From Pseudoduganella namucuonensis (GTDB lineage: Bacteria > Pseudomonadota > Gammaproteobacteria > Burkholderiales > Burkholderiaceae_D): a stretch of 64,000 bases of DNA. The notes beneath the pieces are model-generated. The model searched no databases. It saw only the letters and a list, made by a program, of their open reading frames with translations, and was not told the origin of the DNA. The translations under genes were made by a program, and so were the position numbers. Where the stretch lies: positions 273,743 to 337,742 of the forward strand of contig NZ_FPBO01000002.1 in NCBI RefSeq assembly GCF_900116645.1. Reading direction: 5' to 3'. Shown here one piece after another: positions 26,554 through 35,726 of this stretch (position 1 is the stretch's first letter; each line of letters starts with the position of its first letter).

Positions 26554-27291
26554 ATGGATATCAAAAAACTGCAAACCCTCGTCGTGGACGCCCTGGAAGA
26601 CGTCAAGGGCCAGGACATCGTCCTGTTCGACACGACTCACCTGACCAGCCTGTTTGACCGCATCGCCATCGTCTCCGGCACCTCGAACCGCCAAACCAAG
26701 GCGCTGGCCGCCTCGGTGCGCGACAAGGTGAAGGCGCAGGGCGGCGACGTGGTGGGCATGGAGGGCGAGGACACGGGCGAGTGGGTGCTGGTCGACCTGG
26801 GCGACATGATCGTCCACATCATGCAGGCGCCGATCCGCGCCTACTACCGCCTGGAGGAGATCTGGGGCGACAAGCCGGTGAAACTGGGCGCCGCCAAGCG
26901 CAAGTCGACCGAGGAAGGCGCCAAGGCCGCCACCGCGCCGAAGAAGGCGGGCAGCCACCTGGCGGCCACCAAGGTGGCCAAGGACGCCGAGCCGGTCGTC
27001 GAGAAGAAGGTCGCCGCGCGCAAGCCGGGCGTGGCCAAGAAGGTCGCCGCCGACGGCGCCGTGGCCAAGAAGCCGGCCGCCAGGAAAGCGGTGGCGAAGA
27101 AGGTCGCCGCGCCGGTCGAGCTGGCCGCCATCCCCGAGGGCAAGAAGATCAAGGTCTCGGCCAGCAAGTCGCTGGTGGCCTCCACCAAGGCCAACAAGGA
27201 AGAGAAGGCCAAGGTGGCCAGCAAGCTGAAGGCCGCGGCCGAGGCGCCGGCCAAGACCGTCATCAAGCGCCTGAAGAAGGCCGCCGAGTAA
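26554..27291 (+). CDS. rsfS: Ribosome silencing factor RsfS with long basic tail
   Basis: Residues 1-110 are a complete RsfS domain ([45 protein letters not shown]). It binds ribosomal protein uL14 and blocks subunit joining in starved cells. About 130 further residues, rich in Lys, Ala and Val ([19 protein letters not shown]), follow. This histone H1-like tail roughly doubles the usual length. The gene starts 3 bases after nadD and is followed by rlmH after 4 bases, the conserved order. Confidence 0.93.
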   Translation: MDIKKLQTLVVDALEDVKGQDIVLFDTTHLTSLFDRIAIVSGTSNRQTKALAASVRDKVKAQGGDVVGMEGEDTGEWVLVDLGDMIVHIMQAPIRAYYRLEEIWGDKPVKLGAAKRKSTEEGAKAATAPKKAGSHLAATKVAKDAEPVVEKKVAARKPGVAKKVAADGAVAKKPAARKAVAKKVAAPVELAAIPEGKKIKVSASKSLVASTKANKEEKAKVASKLKAAAEAPAKTVIKRLKKAAE

Positions 27292-27295
27292 CACC

Positions 27296-27766
27296 GTGCA
27301 GCTGATCATCGCCGCGGTCGGCCACAAGATGCCGGCCTGGATAGAAAGCGGTTACGCCGAGTACGTGAAGCGCATGCCGCCGGAACTGCGCGTGGTGCTG
27401 AAGGAAATCAAGCCGGTGGAACGGTCCGGCAGCAAGACCGCCGCCACCGCGATGGCGCTGGAACGCGAGCGCATCGAGGCGGCGCTGCCGAAGTCGGTGC
27501 GCATCATCGCGCTCGACGAGCGGGGCAAGGACTTGACCAGCGTCGGCCTGTCGCAGCAGCTGGAGCTGTGGCAGCAGGACGGCCGCGACACGGCCTTCCT
27601 GATCGGCGGCGCCGACGGGCTGGACCCGGCGCTCAAGGCCAGGGCCGAGGGCCTGATCCGCATCTCCAGCATGACGCTGCCGCACGGGATGGTGCGCGTG
27701 ATGCTGGCCGAACAGCTGTACCGCGCGTGGACCATCACGCAGAACCACCCCTATCATCGCGTCTAG
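27296..27766 (+). CDS. rlmH: 23S rRNA (pseudouridine1915-N3)-methyltransferase
   Basis: This 156-residue SPOUT methyltransferase has the GGADGLDP and [21 protein letters not shown] motifs of RlmH, which build the knotted SAM site. It methylates pseudouridine 1915 of 23S rRNA. The start is a GTG at 27296, four bases after the rsfS stop. The rsfS-rlmH pairing is widely conserved. Confidence 0.96.
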   Translation: MQLIIAAVGHKMPAWIESGYAEYVKRMPPELRVVLKEIKPVERSGSKTAATAMALERERIEAALPKSVRIIALDERGKDLTSVGLSQQLELWQQDGRDTAFLIGGADGLDPALKARAEGLIRISSMTLPHGMVRVMLAEQLYRAWTITQNHPYHRV

Positions 27767-27786
27767 AACGATGAAAGAACAAGCAG

Positions 27787-28407
27787 ATGAAACCGGTCGA
27801 TAAGAAGATCTACCTCGCCTCCAAGAGCCCGCGCCGGCGCGAACTGCTGCGCCAGATCGGCGTGGACTTCGAGCTGCTGCTGCTGCGCAACGACGGCCCG
27901 CGCGGCGCCGACGTCACCGAGGACGTGCGTCCGGGCGAGTCGGCGTACGACTACGTGGGCCGGGTGGCGGCCGAGAAGGCCGCCTTCGCCTTCGACCTGA
28001 TACGGCGCCGCCACCTGGTGCCGCGCCCCGTGCTGACGGCCGACACCACCGTCACGCTGGACGGCGCCATCCTGGGCAAGCCGGCCAACACGGCCGAGGC
28101 GGTGTCCATGCTGGAGCTCCTGTCCGGCCGCACCCACCAGGTCATGACGGCCATCGCGGTCTACCACCACAAGCTGGAGCTGCAGGTCACGCAGGTGTCC
28201 GAGGTGCGCTTCGCCACGCTGACGCCGGCCTCGATCCAGGCCTATTGCGCCACCGGCGAGCCCTACGACAAGGCCGGCGGCTACGGCATCCAGGGCCTGG
28301 CCTCGGTGTTCATCGAGCACATCGAGGGCAGCCATTCCGGCATCATGGGCCTGCCGATCTACGAAACGGCCCAATTACTACGCCAGGCAGGCTTGCCTCT
28401 GCCGTAA
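27787..28407 (+). CDS. Maf-family nucleoside triphosphate pyrophosphatase
   Basis: This 206-residue protein has the Maf signature YLASKSPRRRELL, the catalytic Asp in LTADTTV and GYGIQG. The subgroup resembles YhdE, which hydrolyses dTTP, UTP and modified pyrimidine nucleotides. It lies between rlmH and rng, 20 and 49 bases from each, in the same direction. The order rsfS-rlmH-maf-rng is typical for betaproteobacteria. Confidence 0.92.
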   Translation: MKPVDKKIYLASKSPRRRELLRQIGVDFELLLLRNDGPRGADVTEDVRPGESAYDYVGRVAAEKAAFAFDLIRRRHLVPRPVLTADTTVTLDGAILGKPANTAEAVSMLELLSGRTHQVMTAIAVYHHKLELQVTQVSEVRFATLTPASIQAYCATGEPYDKAGGYGIQGLASVFIEHIEGSHSGIMGLPIYETAQLLRQAGLPLP

Positions 28408-28456
28408 AGGTCTGTATGATCCTCGTTCAAGAAAACAATAACCGGCAGCACTACCA

Positions 28457-29920
28457 ATGAACGAAGACATACTCATCAACATCACCCCGCAGGAGACGCG
28501 GGTGGCCCTGATCGTGCAGGGCGCGGTGCAGGAATTGCATATCGAACGCACCCTGACCCGCGGCCTCGCCGGCAACGTCTATTCGGGCAAGGTGGTGCGG
28601 GTGCTGCCGGGCATGCAGTCCGCCTTCATCGACATCGGCCTGGAACGGGCCGCCTTCCTGCACGTGGCCGACATCTGGGAGGCCCGTCCGCACGACGGCC
28701 AGAACGCCGCCCCCACCCCGATCGAGAAGATCCTGTTCGACGGCCAGGTGCTGACGGTGCAGGTCATCAAGGACCCGATCGGCACCAAGGGCGCGCGCCT
28801 GTCGACGCAGATCTCGATCGCCGGCCGCATGCTGGTCTACCTGCCGCAGGACAACCACATCGGCGTGTCGCAGAAGATCGAGAAGGAGACCGAGCGCGAG
28901 CAGCTGCGCGCGCGGCTGCAAAGCCTGCTGCCGCCGGAGGAGAAAGGCGGCTACATCGTGCGCACCCAGGCCGAGGACGCCAGCGATTCCGACCTGGCGG
29001 CCGACGTCGACTACCTGCGCAAGACCTGGGGCGCGATCTGCCACGGCGCGCGCACGCTGCCCGCCACCAGCCTGCTGCACCAGGACTTGAGCCTGGCCCA
29101 GCGCGTGCTGCGCGACTTCGTGCACGACGAGACGGCCAGCATCCAGGTCGACTCGCGCGAGAACTTCATCAACCTCACCGAGTTCGGCAAGACCTACACG
29201 CCGTCCGTGCTGCCGCGGCTGCACCACTACACGGGCGAGCGCCCGCTGTTCGACCTGTACGGCGTGGAGGAGGAGATCCTGCGCGCGCTGGGCCGGCGCG
29301 TGGACTTGAAGTCCGGCGGCTACCTGATCGTCGACCAGACCGAGGCGATGACCACCATCGACGTCAACACCGGCGGCTTCGTGGGCGGGCGCAACTTCGC
29401 CGACACCATCTTCAAGACCAACCTGGAGGCGGCGCACGCGATCGCGCGCCAGCTGCGGCTGCGCAACCTGGGCGGCATCATCATCCTCGACTTCATCGAC
29501 ATGGAGAACAACGAGCACCGCAACGCGGTGCTGGCCGAGCTGAAGAAGACCCTGTCGCGCGACCGCACCAAGGTGTCGGTGTCCGGCTTCTCGGCGCTGG
29601 GGCTGGTGGAGATGACGCGCAAGCGCACCCGCGAGTCGCTGGCCCACATCCTGTGCGAGCCGTGCCCGGCCTGCGCCGGCAAGGGCCAGGTGAAGACCTC
29701 GCGCACCATCTGCTACGAGATCCTGCGCGAACTGCTGCGCGAGGCCAAGCAGTTCAATCCACGCGAATTCCGCATCCTCGCCTCGCAGGAGGTGGTGGAC
29801 CTGTTCCTCGAGGAGGAATCCCAGCACCTGGCCATGCTGGGCGACTTCATCGGCAAAAAGATCTCGCTGCAGGTGGAGAACTCCTATCACCAGGAGCAGT
29901 ACGACGTGATCCTGATGTAG
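28457..29920 (+). CDS. rng: Ribonuclease G
   Basis: This 487-residue endoribonuclease has an N-terminal S1 domain (SGKVVRVLPGMQSAFIDIGL), a catalytic core with MTTIDVNTGGFVG and IIILDFIDM supplying the metal-binding Asp residues, and the zinc-link CPACAGKG. It matures the 5' end of 16S rRNA and degrades mRNA. Its length and the lack of a long C-terminal scaffold separate it from RNase E. Confidence 0.95.
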   Translation: MNEDILINITPQETRVALIVQGAVQELHIERTLTRGLAGNVYSGKVVRVLPGMQSAFIDIGLERAAFLHVADIWEARPHDGQNAAPTPIEKILFDGQVLTVQVIKDPIGTKGARLSTQISIAGRMLVYLPQDNHIGVSQKIEKETEREQLRARLQSLLPPEEKGGYIVRTQAEDASDSDLAADVDYLRKTWGAICHGARTLPATSLLHQDLSLAQRVLRDFVHDETASIQVDSRENFINLTEFGKTYTPSVLPRLHHYTGERPLFDLYGVEEEILRALGRRVDLKSGGYLIVDQTEAMTTIDVNTGGFVGGRNFADTIFKTNLEAAHAIARQLRLRNLGGIIILDFIDMENNEHRNAVLAELKKTLSRDRTKVSVSGFSALGLVEMTRKRTRESLAHILCEPCPACAGKGQVKTSRTICYEILRELLREAKQFNPREFRILASQEVVDLFLEEESQHLAMLGDFIGKKISLQVENSYHQEQYDVILM

Positions 29921-30002
29921 CCGCGTCGGAAAATCTTACAGTCACTCCCGATTTGCAAGCCGATGCCGCACCAAGTCATTGAAAAGTAACATTATTTCCA
30001 AG

Positions 30003-30017
30003 TGGCATGTTAATTGC
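30003..30017 (+). promoter_or_regulatory. Sigma-54-type -24/-12 promoter
   Basis: TGGCATGTTAATTGC matches the RpoN consensus TGGCAC-N5-TTGC with one mismatch and exact GG-to-GC spacing. It ends 51 bases before the PEP-CTERM gene. PEP-CTERM genes in related bacteria are known to depend on RpoN with the PrsK/PrsR two-component pair, which supports the reading. Confidence 0.6.
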
Positions 30018-30068
30018 TTATAGGATATTTAAAGTTCCCATAAGCATTTAACCCACCCTAGGATAACA

Positions 30069-30710
30069 ATGAAAAAGCTCATCTCCGCACTGTGCGTAGC
30101 CACCGCCGCCCTGACGGCACCATCGCACGGCGCCGTGATCAACTTCGGCTCCACCTCCTCCAATGGCGGCGACTGCACCTATACCTGCACCGCCCACCTC
30201 CAGCAGGAATACGACGCGGCCGCCTTCGGCTCGACGGTCGAAATCAGCCGTATCAGCTTCTTCTTCAACTACCTGGACCAAACGAACCAGACGCCGTGGC
30301 AAGTGCGCCTGGCAACCAACGCCAACGGCAGCGGCATCAATTCGGCGTTCGCCAGCAACCTGGGCGCGGACAAGGCGCTGTTCGCCACCGGGAACGGCAG
30401 CGTCACCGTCAACAATCGGGTCGATTTCTTCGGTTCCTTCGTCTACGATCCGAGCGCCGGCAACCTGATGCTCGACATTCTGGGCGGCGGCGGCGTCACC
30501 GGCTCGTTCACCGCGACCGGCGACGTCAACCGCGTGTATAGCTGGGGCGAGGAGACGTTCGGCAATGTGGATTTGTTCTACGGCATCTCGACCGAGTTTG
30601 AAGTGGCGCCCGTGTCGTCGAACGACGTGCCGGAACCGGCCACGCTGGCGCTGTTCGCCGTCGGCATGGCCGGCGTGGCGTTCAGCCGCCGCAAGAAGGC
30701 GGCCGCTTAA
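30069..30710 (+). CDS. PEP-CTERM sorting-signal exported protein
   Basis: This 213-residue protein has a signal peptide (MKKLISALCVATAALTAPSHG) and a C-terminal VPEPATLALF motif. A hydrophobic span and the basic end SRRKKAAA follow. This tripartite tail is cut by exosortase in bacteria that make an exopolysaccharide matrix. The middle is a beta-rich, Ser/Asn/Gly-rich domain of unknown role. AGGATAACA precedes the ATG. No exosortase gene is in the window. Confidence 0.88.
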   Translation: MKKLISALCVATAALTAPSHGAVINFGSTSSNGGDCTYTCTAHLQQEYDAAAFGSTVEISRISFFFNYLDQTNQTPWQVRLATNANGSGINSAFASNLGADKALFATGNGSVTVNNRVDFFGSFVYDPSAGNLMLDILGGGGVTGSFTATGDVNRVYSWGEETFGNVDLFYGISTEFEVAPVSSNDVPEPATLALFAVGMAGVAFSRRKKAAA

Positions 30711-30724
30711 CGTTCCCCTCCTCC

Positions 30725-30748
30725 GCGCCGTCCCGGAATGGACGGCGC
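30725..30748. terminator. Hairpin between convergent genes
   Basis: GCGCCGTCC and GGACGGCGC pair around a six-base loop between the PEP-CTERM gene and the receptor gene. No T-run follows in either direction, so function as a terminator is only likely. Confidence 0.45.
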
Positions 30749-30793
30749 GATACCGGCTGGCCCGGACGAAAACGTCCCGCGCGCCAAGCCGGA

Positions 30794-32914
30794 TCAGAAC
30801 TCGAACACCGTGTTCAGCCTCACCTGGCGCGGATCGCCCAGGGTGACGACGTTGTTGCTCAAGCCACCCGCGTAGGTGTCCCTGCCGAACAGGTTCTTCA
30901 CGTTGAGCGACACCCGGTAGCCATTGCCGCTGTAGCTCGCCGCCGCGTCCACCACCGTGTAGGCCGGCACCGTGTAGTCGAAGGAATAGCCGCGCTTTTC
31001 GCTTTCGTGGCGCAGGCCGGCTCCCAGCCCCAATCCCGCCAGCGCGCCATTCCCGGTCAGGTAATTGGCCCACACCGTGGCGCCGCGGCGCGGCACGTTG
31101 TTGAGCGGCTTGCCCACGTAGGCGGCGCGGTTGTCGCGCGTGACTTCGGAAGCGATGTGGGCGGCGGCCCCGCGCAGGGTCCAGCCGTTGCGCAGGTTCA
31201 GCGTCAGCTCGCCCTCCACTCCCCGGCTGCGCTCCTCGCCGGTCTGCACGCTGAAACCGTTGTGCTCCGTGTCCGCCGTGGTCACGTTGCGGCGGCGCAG
31301 GTCGTAGACGGCCATGACGGCGGTGACGCGGCCGCCATCGGGACTGTATTTGATCCCCAGTTCGGACTGGCGCCCCGTCTCTGGCTCGAAACGCGCGCCA
31401 AAGTAATCGACGCCGGACACCGGCAGGAACGAGGTGGCGTAGCTGGCGTAGGCCGCCGCGCCGGGCGCGAGGCGGTAGGACAGGCCCGCGCTGCCGGTGG
31501 TGGCGCTGTCGGTCTGGCGGTCCTCGATGCCGCCGCGGTTGTTGGTGTTGCCCGTCGTGGCGCGGTCGCGGCGCAAGCCCAGGGTCGCATCCAGCCGCCC
31601 GGCCAGGGCGAACCGGTCGCGCGCGTACAGGCCGGTCATCGGCAGGCGGCTGGTGGTGTCGGCCTGCGCGGCGGCGGGACAGGCGATCGCCACGCCGTAC
31701 ACGGGGTTGAACAGGTTGAGCGCCGGGAGAGTGCACGTGGTGGTGGCGAAGCGCTCGCGCTGCGTGCTGGCGTCCAGGCCCAGTGTGAGATGGTGCAACG
31801 TCCCCAGCACGGACAGCGTGCCGCCCACATGGGTGTCGAGCGCGGCCACCTCGCCGTCGAATTCGCGGCGGCTGCCGGTGCGGCTCAACGTGGCGCCGTT
31901 GGCCGCCAGCGCGCCGTTGAACACGCCGGGGCCGACGCCGCCGTACTCCTCCCAGCGGAAGTTCTGGTGCAAGGTCCAGCGGTCGTTGAAGCGGTGCGCG
32001 AGCGCATAGCCCACGCGCTTGCGCTCCACGTCGTAGCCGCCCATCGCGGGATCGCCGATGAAGCGGTTGAGCGGGATCGGCCCGTTGGGGTTGGGCAGCA
32101 AGGTGCCGCGCGGCGGCAGGCCCTGCTGGCGCAGCCATTCGCGCCGGTGGTAGCTGGCCAGCAGCGTCAGATCGGTGTCGCCCCCCAGGTCCAGCGTCAG
32201 CGCCGGGGCCAGCCAGCGCGTCTTGAAGAACACGAAATCGGTGGGGTCGTCGCTGTCCAGCGCCAGCGCGTTGACGCGGAACGCGGCCTTGCCGGTGGCG
32301 TTCAGCGGACGGCCGACATCCAGCGTGGCCTGCCGGTGGTTGTCGCTGCCGATGGTGACGCCCGCCTCGTTGAACGCGTGCGCGCGCGGCCGCTTGCTGA
32401 CGGAGTTGACCATGCCGCCCGGCTGCACATTGCCGAACAGCAGCGAGGCCGGCCCCTTCAGCACGTCGAGCTGCTCCACACCGAATAGCTCCTCGGGGAT
32501 CTGCACCGACTGCGCGGTGCGCAAGCCGTCCACGAAGGTCGATTCGGAGGCGCGCATGCCGCGGATGATGAAGTCGTCGAAGCCGCGGCGGCCGTACTGC
32601 CCCGGGGTCACACCGGCCACCGTGCGCAGCGCCTCGGCCAGCGTGGTCGATTGCTGCGCGTCGAGCAGGCCGCGCGTGACGACCGTGATCGATTGCGGCG
32701 TTTCCAGCAGGCCGGCCCCGGATTTGGTCGTGCTGGCGGCGCGTTTGGCGGCCAGGCCGGCGGTTTCATCCCGGTCGCCGGTCACCGTCACCTGGGGCAG
32801 CGCGGCGGTGGCGCCGGCATCGGCGTCGTCTGTGGATAGCCGGGCCGGCGCGGCCTGGGGCAGAGACGCCCAGGCGGCAGCCAGCACCAGCGCAAGCGTG
32901 GTTTTGCGGAGCAC
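30794..32914 (-). CDS. TonB-dependent siderophore receptor
   Basis: This is a 706-residue outer-membrane receptor. A signal peptide is followed by the TonB box region LPQVTVTGDR, the plug domain (TPQSITVVTRGLLD, GVEQLDVLKGPASLLFG, GGMVNSVSKRP) and a beta-barrel ending in the aromatic residue F, as outer-membrane proteins do. It imports a ferric siderophore. A GTG start at 32914 follows AAAGGAATTCACC; a GTG nine codons upstream is possible. The Fur box at 32986-33004 predicts iron repression. No siderophore synthesis genes are nearby. Confidence 0.93.
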   Translation of the reverse strand: MLRKTTLALVLAAAWASLPQAAPARLSTDDADAGATAALPQVTVTGDRDETAGLAAKRAASTTKSGAGLLETPQSITVVTRGLLDAQQSTTLAEALRTVAGVTPGQYGRRGFDDFIIRGMRASESTFVDGLRTAQSVQIPEELFGVEQLDVLKGPASLLFGNVQPGGMVNSVSKRPRAHAFNEAGVTIGSDNHRQATLDVGRPLNATGKAAFRVNALALDSDDPTDFVFFKTRWLAPALTLDLGGDTDLTLLASYHRREWLRQQGLPPRGTLLPNPNGPIPLNRFIGDPAMGGYDVERKRVGYALAHRFNDRWTLHQNFRWEEYGGVGPGVFNGALAANGATLSRTGSRREFDGEVAALDTHVGGTLSVLGTLHHLTLGLDASTQRERFATTTCTLPALNLFNPVYGVAIACPAAAQADTTSRLPMTGLYARDRFALAGRLDATLGLRRDRATTGNTNNRGGIEDRQTDSATTGSAGLSYRLAPGAAAYASYATSFLPVSGVDYFGARFEPETGRQSELGIKYSPDGGRVTAVMAVYDLRRRNVTTADTEHNGFSVQTGEERSRGVEGELTLNLRNGWTLRGAAAHIASEVTRDNRAAYVGKPLNNVPRRGATVWANYLTGNGALAGLGLGAGLRHESEKRGYSFDYTVPAYTVVDAAASYSGNGYRVSLNVKNLFGRDTYAGGLSNNVVTLGDPRQVRLNTVFEF

Positions 32915-32985
32915 GGTGAATTCCTTTGATGGCGGGGACACTGGCTTGCAAAACGCTGGCTGGTGCGTGGATGGTCACCATTGTA

Positions 32986-33004
32986 AATGGGAATCATTCT
33001 CAAT
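32986..33004 (-). promoter_or_regulatory. Fur box
   Basis: AATGGGAATCATTCTCAAT, read on either strand, matches the 19-base Fur consensus built from GATAAT-type hexamers, with the core GAATCATTCTC well kept. It lies 72 bases upstream of the TonB receptor start. Confidence 0.7.
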
Positions 33005-33097
33005 GTAAAGTCAAATCCACTTGGGACCGCCGCCCCGCAAGCCGAGCTGAAAGCAAAGAAGCAAGCAATATCGCGGCGCGCGCCGAACGTCCCTGAT

Positions 33098-34645
33098 TCA
33101 AGCCGGATTGTTGGCGGCCTGGTCCGCGTACCCCTCGACCTCGACCCGGTTGCGCCCGGCCGACTTGGCCGCGTACAGCGCGCGGTCGGCCGCCTCCACC
33201 AGCTCGCCCGCGTTGTCGACGCCGCGCCGCGGCGTCATCGCGGCCACGCCGGCGCTGATGGTCACCACCTTGGCCGGGCTGCCCTCGTGCGGCATGCGCA
33301 GTTCGGCGATGGCCTTGCGCACGCGCTCGGCCACGGCGGCCGCCCCGGCCGCGTCCGTGCCCGGCAGCAGGATGCCGATCTCCTCGCCGCCGTAGCGCGC
33401 CGCCAGGTCGCCCGGGCGCTTCGGCGTCAGCACCCGTATCGTCTTGCTGATCGCGCGCAGGCAATCGTCGCCGGCGCTGTGGCCGTACAGGTCGTTGTAC
33501 TGCTTGAAGCAATCGACGTCGATCATGATGAAGGCCAGCGGCGCGCCGCCGCGGATCGCCCGGCTGAACTCGTTGCCCAGCGTGACGTCGAACTGGCGCC
33601 GGTTGGCCAGGCCCGTCAGGCCGTCCTGCAGCGCCAGCTTCTCCAGGGTGCGGTTCAGGCTTTCCAGCGCGTCGCGCGCCACCAGCAATTCCTTTTCCGC
33701 CTCCAGCCGCAGGTCGATCTGCTGGATCAGCCGCCGCCCGAACAACGCCAGCAGCGCCGCCAGCAGCAGCACCCCCAGGGAGTGCAGCAGCGTGTCGCGC
33801 CGCCAGCCCTCCAGCACCTCGCTGCGCGACAGCGCCGCCACCACGAACAGCGGATAGCGCTCCAGCGCGCGGAAGCTGTTCAGGCGCACCTCGCCGTCCT
33901 GGGTGGAGCGGAATTCGCCCTTGCCGGCGTCGCCCGAGCGGATATAGGCCTGGTACACCGGGGTGTTGATCACGTTGGCGCCGATCTTGTGCTCCTCGGT
34001 CGGGCGGCGCAGCACCATGGCGCCGCTGTTCAGCACCAGCGCCACCGCGCCCCGCTCGCCGATGTCCAGGCTGTCGTAGAAGTCCTTGAAGTAGTCCATG
34101 TCGATGGTGGCCAGCGCCACCCCGGCGAAGGCGCCGTCCGGGTGGTTCAGGCGGCGCGACACGGGGAGGATCCATTTGCCGGTGGAGCGGCTGACCACCG
34201 GCAGGCCGATGTGCGGGCCGCTGTCGGTGTGGTTCAGGTGGTAGACGAAGTATTCGCGGTCGGCGTTGTTGACGTTGGGCGGCGTGACGGGGCGGGAATT
34301 GACCACCCAGCGGCCGGTGGCGTCGTAGACGAACAGGCCGTTCAGCTGGGGCAGGTTGCGCACCTGCGCCACCATCAGCGGGTGCAGCCGCCGCAGCGCG
34401 GCCGGGCCGGTGCCGTCGGTCTCGATGCGCTCGACGATGTCGGCCAGGCTGGTGTCGGCCGCCTTGATGGTGTCGTCCGCGTGCTGCGCCATCGAGCGCG
34501 CCAGGTTGGAGGTGGTGCGCTCGGTGGCGGCCAGCAGCTCGCCGCGCGCGTTCAGGCTGCGCCAGCCGTCGATGGCCACCAGCGACAGGCAGACGGTGGC
34601 CACGAACACGGTGGCCCAGAACGTGATCGAGAACCGTTTCAGCAT
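33098..34645 (-). CDS. Membrane diguanylate cyclase (dCACHE-GGDEF)
   Basis: This 515-residue protein has one membrane span near residues 6-28, a periplasmic dCACHE-type sensor domain (about 40-280), a second span (about 287-305), a short coiled coil and a GGDEF domain. The active site reads YGGEEI, a functional variant. An RxxD inhibitory site (RPGD, near residue 410) stands five residues before it. It should make cyclic di-GMP in response to a periplasmic ligand, with product inhibition. It is 22 bases after waaF in the same direction, tying it to LPS expression. Confidence 0.92.
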   Translation of the reverse strand: MLKRFSITFWATVFVATVCLSLVAIDGWRSLNARGELLAATERTTSNLARSMAQHADDTIKAADTSLADIVERIETDGTGPAALRRLHPLMVAQVRNLPQLNGLFVYDATGRWVVNSRPVTPPNVNNADREYFVYHLNHTDSGPHIGLPVVSRSTGKWILPVSRRLNHPDGAFAGVALATIDMDYFKDFYDSLDIGERGAVALVLNSGAMVLRRPTEEHKIGANVINTPVYQAYIRSGDAGKGEFRSTQDGEVRLNSFRALERYPLFVVAALSRSEVLEGWRRDTLLHSLGVLLLAALLALFGRRLIQQIDLRLEAEKELLVARDALESLNRTLEKLALQDGLTGLANRRQFDVTLGNEFSRAIRGGAPLAFIMIDVDCFKQYNDLYGHSAGDDCLRAISKTIRVLTPKRPGDLAARYGGEEIGILLPGTDAAGAAAVAERVRKAIAELRMPHEGSPAKVVTISAGVAAMTPRRGVDNAGELVEAADRALYAAKSAGRNRVEVEGYADQAANNPA

Positions 34646-34667
34646 GGCGTCCCGTCCCCCGCCCGGC

Positions 34668-35726
34668 TCAGGCGCGCGGGACCAGCATGGGTTGCAGGGT
34701 CCGCCACACCTGTTCCGGAGCGATCTTTTGCATGCAGTCCTGGTGGCCCAGCGGGCACTCGCGCTGGCGGCAGGGCGAGCATTCCAGCCGCAGCGAGATG
34801 GAGGCCGCCAGGTCCGAGAACGGCGGCGCGTGGCCGGGGTCGGTCGGGCCGTAGATGGCGATCACCGGCCGGTTCAGCGCGGAGGCGATGTGCAGCAGGC
34901 CGGAATCGTTGCTGACCACGGCGCCGGCGCGGGCGATCAGCGCCACCGCCTCGGCCAGCGAGGTGGCGCCGGCCAGGTTGCGCAGCGCCGGCAGGCCGCC
35001 CGCGGCCTGGATCACGGTCTCGCAGGCCTCGCGGTCCTTGGGCGAGCCCAGCAGGGCGATCTGGACGTCCGGATGGGCCGCGACGATGGCCCGCGCCAGG
35101 CCGGCGAAGTGCGCCGGCGGCCAGCGCTTGGCCGTGCCGAACTCGGCGCCGGGGGCGAAGGCCACCAAGGGCCGCGCCAGGTCCAGGTTGGCGCGCGCGC
35201 AGGCGGCCGCGATCTGCTCCGGGCTGGCCGCCAGCCGGGGCCGCGGCACGGCGTCGCGCTGCGCGGCCGGCAGCGGCGCCACCGGCGCCAGCGCCAGCGC
35301 GGCGTAGAACGGCACCATCGGCCGCGGCGGCGCGTCGTCGCGGTGCATCACGTTGATCAGGCCGTAACGGCTCTCGCCCTTGTAGCCGACCCGGCGGGGA
35401 ATGCCGGCCAGCCACGGGATCAGCGCGTATTTGAGCGTGTTCGGCAGCACGTAGGCGTCGGCGTAGCCGCGCCGCGCCAGACGGCGCGCGTAGCGCCAGC
35501 GCTCGCGCAGTTGCAGCGGGCCGTGGCGGAACGGCGTTTCCAGCACCTCGGCCACCTCCGCCATCTGGCGCCACACGGGCGCCACCGACGGCGGCGCCAG
35601 CACGTCGATCGCCCGCTCCGGATGGGCCGCCTTCAGCAGCGCCAGCAGCGGCTGCGCCATCACGGCGTCGCCGATCCAGTTGGGGGAAATGACCAGGGTG
35701 CGCCCGCCCGCGGTGTGGCCGTTCAT
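34668..35726 (-). CDS. waaF: ADP-heptose:LPS heptosyltransferase II
   Basis: This 352-residue GT9 enzyme has the N-terminal TLVISPNWIGDAVMAQPLLALL and the donor-binding SNDSGLLHIASAL and IYGPTDPGHAPP stretches. It adds the second heptose to the LPS inner core. A Cys-rich C-terminus (CSPCRQRECPLGHQDC) is typical. The ATG at 35726 overlaps the stop of the O-antigen ligase gene as ATGA; the frame itself is open much further upstream. It is followed by the diguanylate cyclase gene. Confidence 0.93.
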   Translation of the reverse strand: MNGHTAGGRTLVISPNWIGDAVMAQPLLALLKAAHPERAIDVLAPPSVAPVWRQMAEVAEVLETPFRHGPLQLRERWRYARRLARRGYADAYVLPNTLKYALIPWLAGIPRRVGYKGESRYGLINVMHRDDAPPRPMVPFYAALALAPVAPLPAAQRDAVPRPRLAASPEQIAAACARANLDLARPLVAFAPGAEFGTAKRWPPAHFAGLARAIVAAHPDVQIALLGSPKDREACETVIQAAGGLPALRNLAGATSLAEAVALIARAGAVVSNDSGLLHIASALNRPVIAIYGPTDPGHAPPFSDLAASISLRLECSPCRQRECPLGHQDCMQKIAPEQVWRTLQPMLVPRA

